A stretch of 22,023 nucleotides of DNA, taken from positions 1 through 22,023 of the forward strand of contig JAITBX010000091.1 of assembly GCA_031283405.1 (NCBI GenBank), read 5' to 3'. Positions 7,954 to 14,159 of the stretch are shown here, one piece after another (positions within the stretch are counted from its first letter, which is position 1; each line of letters begins with the position of its first letter). The notes under the pieces were generated by a model that was not told where the DNA came from, searched no databases, and worked only from the letters and a program-made list of their open reading frames with translations. The position numbers and the translations under genes are program-made. The stretch comes from Burkholderiales bacterium. GTDB lineage: Bacteria > Pseudomonadota > Gammaproteobacteria > Burkholderiales > Casimicrobiaceae.

Positions 7954-8116
7954 GGGAAGCGCTGAATAAATTGAGCGGTAAGGGCGCGTTGCGGATCGGG
8001 ATGGGATGCAAAGCGCAAACCGGAGCCGTAGCAGGGACTACGGCGAGGATTGGCAATGCGGCAGACCGCCCGATTCCGCAGATGCGCACGGCGCGGTGAT
8101 TTGTTCAGTGTTTCCC
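7954..8116. mobile_element. MITE-like element with terminal inverted repeats, before hprK
   Basis: A 163-bp element. Its left end is GGGAAGCGCTGAATAAAT (from 7954). Its right end, read on the other strand, is GGGAAACACTGAACAAAT (from 8116). They match at 15 of 18 positions. The dinucleotide TA flanks both sides (7952-7953 and 8117-8118), consistent with a TA target duplication. The subterminal parts also resemble each other (TGCGGATCGGG versus TGCGGAATCGGG). An internal hairpin, CCGTAG/CTACGG, lies at 8026-8043. There is no transposase gene, so movement would need help from a related insertion sequence elsewhere. The parent family is not identified; TA duplication would fit some IS5-group or IS630-type elements. 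The rest of 7817-8148 has no recognisable gene. Confidence 0.68.
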
Positions 8117-8148
8117 TATATCTGATCTTTTGGTTTCAAAATCTGAAA

Positions 8149-9108
8149 ATGCGTACTGTCACTATCGAAAAACTGTTTGAAGACAACAAGGAACGCCTGC
8201 AACTGGAATGGGTGGCCGGGCAGACCGGCGCGCAACGTTTGCTGAAAGGCGCGGAGATCATCCAGCCTGCCACCAGTCTGATCGGGCACTTGAATCTGAT
8301 CCATATCTTCCATGTACAAGTGTTGGGCGCGGCGGAAATTTCGTATCTCGAAGCATTGAGCGAGAACCGCCGCGAGCAGGCGATGGCGCGGCTCTTTGCC
8401 ACGCCGGAATTGTCCACCATCGTCGTCACCAGCAATGAAACGCTGCTGCCGTTGCTCAGCCGCTACTGCGATGAATACCATGTGCCGCTGCTGACGTCGA
8501 AGTGCCATTCGCCTTACGTCGTCGATGTGTTGCGCCTCTATTTGTTGCGCGAACTGGCCGAACACATCACGCTGCACGGCGTCTTTCTCGACGTGCTCGA
8601 AATGGGTGTGCTGATTACCGGCGCGTCGGCCATCGGCAAGAGCGAGTTGGCGCTGGAATTGATTACTCGCGGCAACGGTCTGATCGCCGACGACATCGTC
8701 GAACTGCATCGCATCTCACCGGACACCATCGAAGGGCGTTGCCCGCCGCTGCTGAGTGATTTTCTCGAAGTGCGCGGCCTCGGTGTTCTCAACATCCGAC
8801 AAATGTTCGGCGAAACCGCCGTGCGACCGCGCAAATTGTTGCGCCTGATCGTTCATCTCGAAGATCACAATCACGAAGCGTTTTCCCAGCTCGATCGGCT
8901 CGGCGCCGATGCTTCGTATCAGGACATTCTTGGCGTGCCGATTCGCCGCGCCATTCTTCCGGTGGCCGCCGGTCGCAATCTGGCGGTGCTGGTCGAAGCG
9001 GCCGTGCGCAACTTCGTTTTGAACCAGCGCGGCATCGACAGCACCAAGGATTTCATCGAGCGCCATCGTCTGTCCTTGTTGCCCGCTGCGGAATTGGAGT
9101 CGGAGTGA
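8149..9108 (+). CDS. hprK: HPr kinase/phosphorylase
   Basis: A 319-residue protein. An N-terminal regulatory domain precedes the kinase domain, which has the P-loop GASAIGKSE, the DD pair in LIADDIVEL, and the HprK signature DFLEVRGLGVLNIRQMFG. It phosphorylates and dephosphorylates a serine of HPr, linking PTS state to metabolism. In Proteobacteria it commonly sits with rapZ and ptsN. The ATG at 8149 is preferred because MRTVTIEKLFEDNKERL matches the family N-terminus. The frame stays open upstream to 8050, but those codons lie within the MITE and are not expected to be translated. No strong Shine-Dalgarno sequence precedes 8149, so the promoter and ribosome binding may depend on the MITE-derived leader. 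Confidence 0.95.
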   Translation: MRTVTIEKLFEDNKERLQLEWVAGQTGAQRLLKGAEIIQPATSLIGHLNLIHIFHVQVLGAAEISYLEALSENRREQAMARLFATPELSTIVVTSNETLLPLLSRYCDEYHVPLLTSKCHSPYVVDVLRLYLLRELAEHITLHGVFLDVLEMGVLITGASAIGKSELALELITRGNGLIADDIVELHRISPDTIEGRCPPLLSDFLEVRGLGVLNIRQMFGETAVRPRKLLRLIVHLEDHNHEAFSQLDRLGADASYQDILGVPIRRAILPVAAGRNLAVLVEAAVRNFVLNQRGIDSTKDFIERHRLSLLPAAELESE

Positions 9109-9120
9109 GAGCGAGCGACC

Positions 9121-9999
9121 ATGAATCTTTTCCTCATCAGCGGCGCATCGGGATCGGGCAAAAGCGTTACCTTGACGGCGCTGGAAGATTCCGGCTATTA
9201 CGCGGTCAGCAATTTGCCGCTGCCGCTGTTGAAAGACACAGTTTTCTTTCTCGGCAACAGCGGTCAGACGCGCCTGGCGATCACCCTCGACGCCAAGAGC
9301 GCGCCGGATTTTCCGCAACTCCATGAAACCCTCGCGGCGCTGCGCGGCGCGGGTTGGGATGTGAGCGTTCTCTTTCTCGACGCCAAGACCGACACGCTGG
9401 TCAAACGTTTTGCCGAAACCCGCCGCCGCCATCCGTTTTCCACCGGCGAGCGCACCTTGACCGAAGCGATTGAGCACGAGCGCCAATGCGTTGCCGGTTT
9501 GCGCGAAATCGCTTTTGCGTTCGACACCAGCGATTTGCCGTCGGCGGCGTTGCGCGGCTGGATCAAAGAATTCATCGGCGTCGATGCTTCGCAACTGTCG
9601 CTGCTCTTTGAATCGTTCGGCTTCAAACACGGTGTGCCGCTCGATGCCGATCTGGTGTTCGATGTGCGTTGCTTGCCCAACCCGCATTACGAACCGGAAC
9701 TGGCGCCGCTCACCGGCCGCGACGCGCCGGTTGCCGCGTTTCTCGAAGCGTCGTCGGAAGTCGAGCGGATGTTCAATGACATCTATCGCTTTGTCTCGAA
9801 CTGGCTGCCCGATTATGCGCGCGACAATCGCCATTATCTGACCGTCGCCATCGGCTGCACCGGCGGTCGTCATCGTTCGGTGTATCTGGTCGAACGCTTG
9901 TCGGCGCTGTTCCGGCAGCATTATCAAGTCATCACCCGCCACCGCGAGATGGATGATGCAAAAAGCGCGGCAACAAACACTGCGGCAAAAACGGCATAG
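9121..9999 (+). CDS. rapZ: RNase adapter protein RapZ (P-loop nucleotide-binding)
   Basis: A 292-residue protein beginning MNLFLISGASGSGKSVTLTA, with Walker A GASGSGKS. The conserved C-terminal domain reads FDVRCLPNPHY, then IGCTGGRHRSVYLVERL. In enterobacteria RapZ binds the small RNA GlmZ and controls amino-sugar synthesis; its role here may differ. It starts 12 bp after hprK and is surely co-transcribed. The family motif around residues 28-34, commonly D/C-x-NLP, reads AVSNLP here, a small departure. In many betaproteobacteria PTS genes (EIIA-Man, HPr, EI) follow, but here a methionine transporter does. Confidence 0.95.
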   Translation: MNLFLISGASGSGKSVTLTALEDSGYYAVSNLPLPLLKDTVFFLGNSGQTRLAITLDAKSAPDFPQLHETLAALRGAGWDVSVLFLDAKTDTLVKRFAETRRRHPFSTGERTLTEAIEHERQCVAGLREIAFAFDTSDLPSAALRGWIKEFIGVDASQLSLLFESFGFKHGVPLDADLVFDVRCLPNPHYEPELAPLTGRDAPVAAFLEASSEVERMFNDIYRFVSNWLPDYARDNRHYLTVAIGCTGGRHRSVYLVERLSALFRQHYQVITRHREMDDAKSAATNTAAKTA

Positions 10000-10034
10000 T
10001 CGCTGCAACACTGTTAAAATGCAAAATTGATGCT

Positions 10035-10055
10035 GCGCTTTTAGAGCGTTTTTTT
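10035..10055 (+). terminator. Possible weak terminator after rapZ
   Basis: A short stem, GCGCT (10035-10039) with AGCGT (10045-10049, one G-T pair), runs straight into seven Ts (10049-10055). The stem is only five pairs, so the call is tentative. Its position between rapZ and metN would separate the two transcripts. Confidence 0.42.
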
Positions 10056-10071
10056 CAGAATAATTTTTACA

Positions 10072-11100
10072 GTGCCTGCCATTCTCGAATTTCAAAAAGT
10101 CAGCAAGAGCTATCGCGTCAAGAAGCGCGACATTCCGGCATTGACTGACATTGATCTTTCCGTAGTCGCCGGTGAAGTCTTCGGCGTGATCGGCCATTCC
10201 GGCGCCGGCAAATCGACGCTGATTCGGCTCATCAATCTGCTTGAGCGTCCGAGCGGCGGTCGCGTGTTGATCGACGGCGAAGATGTGACGCGTCTCGACG
10301 ACGCCGGTTTGCGCGCGCTGCGTCAGCGGGTCGGCATGATCTTCCAGCACTTCAATTTGCTGTCCGCGAAAACCGTCGCCGACAACATCGCCTTTCCGCT
10401 TCGCATCGCCGGCCGTCTCAGCGATGCCGACATTCAAAAGCGCGTCGCCGAATTGATCGAGCGCGTCGGGCTGACCGAGCACACGCACAAATATCCGGCG
10501 CAGTTGTCCGGCGGACAGAAGCAGCGCGTCGGCATCGCGCGGGCGCTGGCGACGAAGCCGCAAATTCTGTTGTGCGACGAAGCGACTTCGGCGCTCGATC
10601 CGCAAACCACGCAATCGGTGTTGCGCCTGCTCGACGAGATCAACCGCGAATTGCATCTGACCATCGTGTTGATTACCCACGAGATGAACGTTATCCGCAT
10701 GCTGTGCGATCGCGTCGCCGTGCTCGACAACGGTCACATCGTCGAATTCGGCCAAGTGGCCGATGTTTTTCTGCATCCGCAGCATCCGACTTCGCGGCGC
10801 TTCGTTTATGAGTCTGAAGATATCGACGAAGACGCGCTGGGCGCGGCGTTCTCGCACGTTAGCGGCAAGATTATCCGGCTGACGTTTCGTGATGAGGCGA
10901 CTTACGAGCCGGTGCTGGGACGCGTCACCCGTCAGTGCGATGTCGATTTCAGCATTCTGACCGGCCGCATCGACCGCATCAAAAACACGCCTTACGGACA
11001 ACTGGTGCTGGGACTCAGCGATCGTGACAATGGCCGCAACATCAGCGAAGCCCTGCGCCGTTTCCGCGAAGAAGGACTGACCGTCGAGGAGATCGACTGA
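10072..11100 (+). CDS. metN: Methionine ABC transporter ATP-binding protein
   Basis: A 342-residue ABC ATPase. Walker A is GHSGAGKST at 41-49, the Q-loop is in MIFQHFNLLS, the signature is LSGGQ at 145-149, Walker B is ILLCDE ending at Glu170, and the H-loop is LITHEMNV. After about residue 250 it has the C-terminal ACT-like NIL domain, which in MetN senses methionine and shuts transport down. The start is GTG at 10072, which begins the family-typical PAILEFQKVSKSYRV. No Shine-Dalgarno sequence is visible, and an AT-rich AGAATAAT box lies only about 12 bases upstream, so a very short or absent leader is possible. It overlaps metI by 1 bp. Confidence 0.94.
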   Translation: MPAILEFQKVSKSYRVKKRDIPALTDIDLSVVAGEVFGVIGHSGAGKSTLIRLINLLERPSGGRVLIDGEDVTRLDDAGLRALRQRVGMIFQHFNLLSAKTVADNIAFPLRIAGRLSDADIQKRVAELIERVGLTEHTHKYPAQLSGGQKQRVGIARALATKPQILLCDEATSALDPQTTQSVLRLLDEINRELHLTIVLITHEMNVIRMLCDRVAVLDNGHIVEFGQVADVFLHPQHPTSRRFVYESEDIDEDALGAAFSHVSGKIIRLTFRDEATYEPVLGRVTRQCDVDFSILTGRIDRIKNTPYGQLVLGLSDRDNGRNISEALRRFREEGLTVEEID

Positions 11101-11762
11101 TGGAATTTTTCACCACCCTCCCCTGGCCTGATATTTTCGAGGCGACACTCGACACTTTGCTGATGCTCGGCGCTTCGCTCATTTTCACGCTGGCCATCGG
11201 CTTGCCGCTCGGCATTCTGCTTTTTCTGACCGGCAAGAATCAAATTCTGGAGCGGCCGCGCTTCTACGCCGCGCTGTCTTTCATCGTCAACGTGTTGCGC
11301 TCGGTGCCGTTCATCATTCTCATCATCGTGCTGATACCGTTCACGTTGTTGCTCATCGGCACCTCGCTCGGCGTTGCCGGCGCCATTCCGCCGCTGGTGA
11401 TCGGCGCCGCGCCGTTTTTTGCGCGCTTGGTCGAAACCGCGCTGCGCGAAGTCGATCACGGCATTATCGAAGCTGTGTTGTCGATGGGCGCATCCACGCG
11501 CCAGTTGGTGGTTCGCGCTCTCTTGCCCGAAGCCCTGCCCGGCATCATCGCCGGCGCGACCGTGACCGCCATCGCCCTGATCGGCTACACCGCCATGTCC
11601 GGCGTGCTCGGCGGCGGCGGCTTGGGCGACTTGGCCGTTCGCTACGGCTACCAGCGGTTTCAGGATAACGTGATGATCGTCACCGTCGCCCTCTTGATCG
11701 TCATGGTGCAAATCCTGCAAATGGTCGGCGACCGGCTGGTGCTCCATTTCAGCCACAAATGA
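11100..11762 (+). CDS. metI: Methionine ABC transporter permease
   Basis: A 220-residue integral membrane protein with about five hydrophobic segments (for example TLLMLGASLIFTLAIGLPLG and VPFIILIIVLIPFTLLLIG). The cytoplasmic EAA loop is EAVLSMGASTRQLVVRALLP, the contact site for MetN. It starts at an ATG that overlaps the metN stop (TGATG), with GAGGAG at 11086-11091 as ribosome-binding site inside metN. The size and hydrophobic pattern fit MetI. Confidence 0.94.
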   Translation: MEFFTTLPWPDIFEATLDTLLMLGASLIFTLAIGLPLGILLFLTGKNQILERPRFYAALSFIVNVLRSVPFIILIIVLIPFTLLLIGTSLGVAGAIPPLVIGAAPFFARLVETALREVDHGIIEAVLSMGASTRQLVVRALLPEALPGIIAGATVTAIALIGYTAMSGVLGGGGLGDLAVRYGYQRFQDNVMIVTVALLIVMVQILQMVGDRLVLHFSHK

Positions 11763-11790
11763 AGTATTCTAGCGTTTCGCTGATTTATTG

Positions 11791-11827
11791 CTCCTTCCCC
11801 CTCTGGGGGAAAGGCGGGGATAGGAGC
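11791..11827 (+). repeat. Extragenic repeat, CTCC...GGGGATAGG type, copy 3
   Basis: The unit CTCCTTCCCCCTCTGGGGGA, continuing AAGGCGGGGATAGGAGC, resembles the copies at 5716-5752 and (inverted) 6178-6217. It lies in the 117-bp metI-metQ spacer, inside the operon, where its hairpin could tune the amount of metQ mRNA relative to metNI. Confidence 0.75.
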
Positions 11828-11879
11828 ATTCAATCTTGAAAAACCCGAGCCTTTTTTTATTCTGTTAAGGAGATTGATT

Positions 11880-12668
11880 ATGAAGTTGAACCGCCTCATC
11901 GCCTCCCTGAGCGTGGCCGGCCTCATCGGCCTTGCCGCTTCGGGAGCTGCCGTTGCCGCCGACAAACTCACCGTCGCCGCCACCGCCGTGCCGCACGCCG
12001 AAATTCTCGAATTCGTCAAGCCGAAACTGGAAAAAGAAGGTGTGACGCTGGACATCAAAGTGTTCACCGATTATGTGCAGCCCAACATTCAGGTCGCCGA
12101 AAAACAACTCGACGCCAACTACTTCCAGCACCAGCCCTACCTCGACGAATTCAACAAAACCAAAGGCACCAAACTCGTTTCCGTCGTCGGCGTTCACGTC
12201 GAGCCGATGGGCGCGTACTCGAAAAAAATCAAGGAACTGAAAGCACTGCACGAAGGCGCGACCGTCGCCATTCCCAACGACGCCACCAATGGCGGTCGCG
12301 CCTTGTTGCTGCTGGCGGCCAATCATCTCATCACCCTGAAAGACCCGAAGAACATTCTCGCCACGCCGCGCGACATCGCCGACAATCCGAAAAAACTCAA
12401 AATCCGCGAACTTGAAGCCGCGACCTTGCCGAGAGTCGTCGATCAAGTCGAACTGGCAGTCATCAACACCAACTACGCGCTCGAAGCCAACTTGAAGAAC
12501 CCGCTGGCGCTCGAAGGCCGCGATTCGCCTTACGTCAACATTCTGGTGGCGCGTGAAGACAACGCACAATCGCCGGCGATGAAAAAACTGGCGGCGGCGA
12601 TGACCTCGCCGGATGTCAAAAAATTCATCGAAGAAAAATACAAAGGCGCGGTCGTGCCGGCGTTTTGA
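11880..12668 (+). CDS. metQ: Methionine ABC transporter substrate-binding protein (MetQ/NlpA family)
   Basis: A 262-residue periplasmic binding protein with a signal peptide (MKLNRLIASLSVAGLIGLAA, cleavage near AVAA-DKL). The NlpA/MetQ-family core follows: VAATAVPHAEILEFVKPKL, LDANYFQHQPYLDEFNK, TVAIPNDATNGGRALLLLA. It captures methionine and delivers it to MetI. Its ATG at 11880 has a strong AAGGAGA ribosome-binding site, much better than that of metN. The signal peptide has no cysteine, so unlike enterobacterial MetQ it seems to be a soluble periplasmic protein and not a lipoprotein. It follows metI after a repeat-containing gap. Confidence 0.93.
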   Translation: MKLNRLIASLSVAGLIGLAASGAAVAADKLTVAATAVPHAEILEFVKPKLEKEGVTLDIKVFTDYVQPNIQVAEKQLDANYFQHQPYLDEFNKTKGTKLVSVVGVHVEPMGAYSKKIKELKALHEGATVAIPNDATNGGRALLLLAANHLITLKDPKNILATPRDIADNPKKLKIRELEAATLPRVVDQVELAVINTNYALEANLKNPLALEGRDSPYVNILVAREDNAQSPAMKKLAAAMTSPDVKKFIEEKYKGAVVPAF

Positions 12669-12677
12669 GCGCACGAT

Positions 12678-12721
12678 CAGGTATCAGGGATCAAATGTAG
12701 GGGCGGGTTTGAAACCCGCCC
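12678..12721 (+). repeat. Composite repeat (ATCAGG..ATCAA + GTAGGGGCG hairpin) after metQ
   Basis: ATCAGGTATCAGGGATCAA is followed by TGTAGGGGCG and the hairpin GGGCGGGT (12701-12708) with ACCCGCCC (12714-12721). The first part resembles ATCAGGGTGTCAGGAATCAA near 5684, and the hairpin has the same GGGCG...CGCCC frame as at 5756 and 6224. It starts ten bases after the metQ stop and is followed by TTTG, so it may also help end the metNIQ transcript. Confidence 0.7.
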
Positions 12722-12732
12722 TTTGCATGGAG

Positions 12733-13094
12733 TTAGACGCGCAAGAGGCGATTACTCAGCGCCGGATGACGGCCTCCGAAGTAATGGCCTTTTTGATTCA
12801 ATCGCGGCTCACCGTGTTCGGCTTCCCACGCTTTACACAGCCGCGCCCCCACACTCTCAGCAGCAGCCTTCGCTGCCGCCATCGCCGCCACGGTACACTT
12901 TCCTTCCACCATCAAACCGGCGGCGACGCGCATGGCCTCGGCTTCGGCTTCACTTGCCCAGCCGCACAATACCAAAAAACGGCGTGGCGTACCACCTCCG
13001 GCTCCTTGATCATTCTGGAAAGCTCTAAAAAGCGCTCCCACGGAATCGGTGTTCGGCCTTCTTCCGGTCGAATGGCGTGGAAGAGGCCGTTCGC
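12733..13094 (-). pseudogene. Unrecognised gene remnant, split over two frames
   Basis: Directly after the stop of the FAD reductase, the same frame stays open to 12912. It reads like protein (HAIRPEEGRTPIPWERFLEL, then RMIKEPEVVRHAVFWYCAAG). The frame shifted by one base then reads on (SEAEAEAMRVAAGLMVEGK, then ARLCKAWEAEHGEPRLNQKG) to a stop at 12733. Both pieces look protein-like in composition, but no start codon precedes the first piece. The simplest reading is a 5'-truncated gene broken by a single-base indel somewhere around 12950-12990, where a six-T run is also present. The second frame alone could encode a 66-residue protein from an ATG at 12933. I do not recognise the family. Confidence 0.4.
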
Positions 13095-14159
13095 TTATTT
13101 GCGTTCGCCCGCCACATCGATGCTGTTGAGTCCCGTTTTCATGATGAGTTTTCGCAAGAGCGGGCGATACATGAACGGTGATTTCAAATATTTCAAAAGC
13201 AGTTTTATTTTCATCGGCATCAATTTCAGATTGATTTTCCAGACGCGATGAGCGTCTCCCGAATTGAAAACGTCGGCCAGTTTGTGAGCGCTGTTGAAGG
13301 CGTAGCTGATGCCTTCGAGCGATGAAGGGCTGATGAAACCGGCGGCTTCGCCGATCAAGAAGGCGTTGTCCTTGCCAACACAAAAATCACGAAGGCCGCG
13401 CGGCATCGACACCAAACACGCTTCTCTTTTGACGGCATTTCCTAGCGCGAATCCCTGTTGTTTCAGTTTTTCCTTGAGCAGGTCAAACCGTTGTTTGCTG
13501 ACGTGCGTCGGAAACGCACCGCCCAGAATGAAAAAGCCGTCTTTTGAAATACTCCAGCAATAAGAATCAGTGATGTCGCTGTCGAAGATGCAGGAGTAAA
13601 AAGGCGTTTGATGTTCTTCTGCAAACCATTCCTGTATGGAAATATATTGAGCGATTTTTCTTTCGGGAAAGAGTGTTTTTCTGACCAGAGAGCCCGCGCC
13701 GTCCGCGCCGATGATGTGTCGCGCGGTAATAGTGCGCTCAACTTTATTCCGATGATAGGTAATGTCGTAACCGTCTTCGACTCTTTTGATGTCCATGCAT
13801 CTTGCGCCGTCGGCTTTTTCGACGTGTTCGGGAATGAGCGAAACAAGCCACTGATCGAATTTGTAGCGGTCGAGGTTGATATAAAAGCGCTGATAGTAAC
13901 GCAGAAGATTTTGTTTGGAGTCGATCGTTTTGACGGCAAAAATTTGCGGGTCGGCCAGAATTTCCTTGGGCAAGGTCAGGTTGAATTTTGATAACGCTTT
14001 TTGCGCATCCGTGGCCAAAAGTCCGCCGCAGGGTTTGCGAAACGAATCTTCCGCATCACTTTTTTTGTCGATGGCGAGGATTTTGAATTTCTTGTCCAGA
14101 AGCCGCGCCGCCGTCGCGCCCGCCGGCCCCAAACCGATGATGGCGATATCGTAGTTCAT
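13095..14159 (-). CDS. FAD-dependent oxidoreductase, geranylgeranyl-reductase-like
   Basis: A 354-residue flavoprotein. The N-terminal dinucleotide-binding fold has GLGPAG at residues 9-14, with IGADGAGSLVRKTLF in the middle and the second FAD motif VGKDNAFLIGEAAGFISPSS followed by LEGISYAFNSA. This is the pattern of the geranylgeranyl reductase/FixC-like group, whose members reduce isoprenoid chains or hydroxylate aromatics. The substrate here is unknown. The start ATG overlaps the lysS stop as ATGA, so it is probably translated from the lysS mRNA. It is richer in AT and Lys/Ile codons than its neighbours, which suggests later acquisition. It is not a usual lysS partner. Confidence 0.75.
   Translation of the reverse strand: MNYDIAIIGLGPAGATAARLLDKKFKILAIDKKSDAEDSFRKPCGGLLATDAQKALSKFNLTLPKEILADPQIFAVKTIDSKQNLLRYYQRFYINLDRYKFDQWLVSLIPEHVEKADGARCMDIKRVEDGYDITYHRNKVERTITARHIIGADGAGSLVRKTLFPERKIAQYISIQEWFAEEHQTPFYSCIFDSDITDSYCWSISKDGFFILGGAFPTHVSKQRFDLLKEKLKQQGFALGNAVKREACLVSMPRGLRDFCVGKDNAFLIGEAAGFISPSSLEGISYAFNSAHKLADVFNSGDAHRVWKINLKLMPMKIKLLLKYLKSPFMYRPLLRKLIMKTGLNSIDVAGERK

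Noticed and set aside
8050..8148. Upstream extension of HprK from an ATG at 8050
   Set aside because: The added residues are encoded by the MITE and do not resemble HprK N-termini; the family-like start is at 8149.
8716..11001. Long minus-strand open frame (761 codons) opposite hprK, rapZ and metN
   Set aside because: It crosses three well-supported genes on the other strand and its translation is Arg/Gln/His-rich, as expected for an antisense frame in GC-rich DNA.
12613..13251. 212-codon plus-strand open frame over the metQ end and the repeat
   Set aside because: It starts inside metQ in another frame, crosses a repeat, and covers the more protein-like minus-strand remnant.
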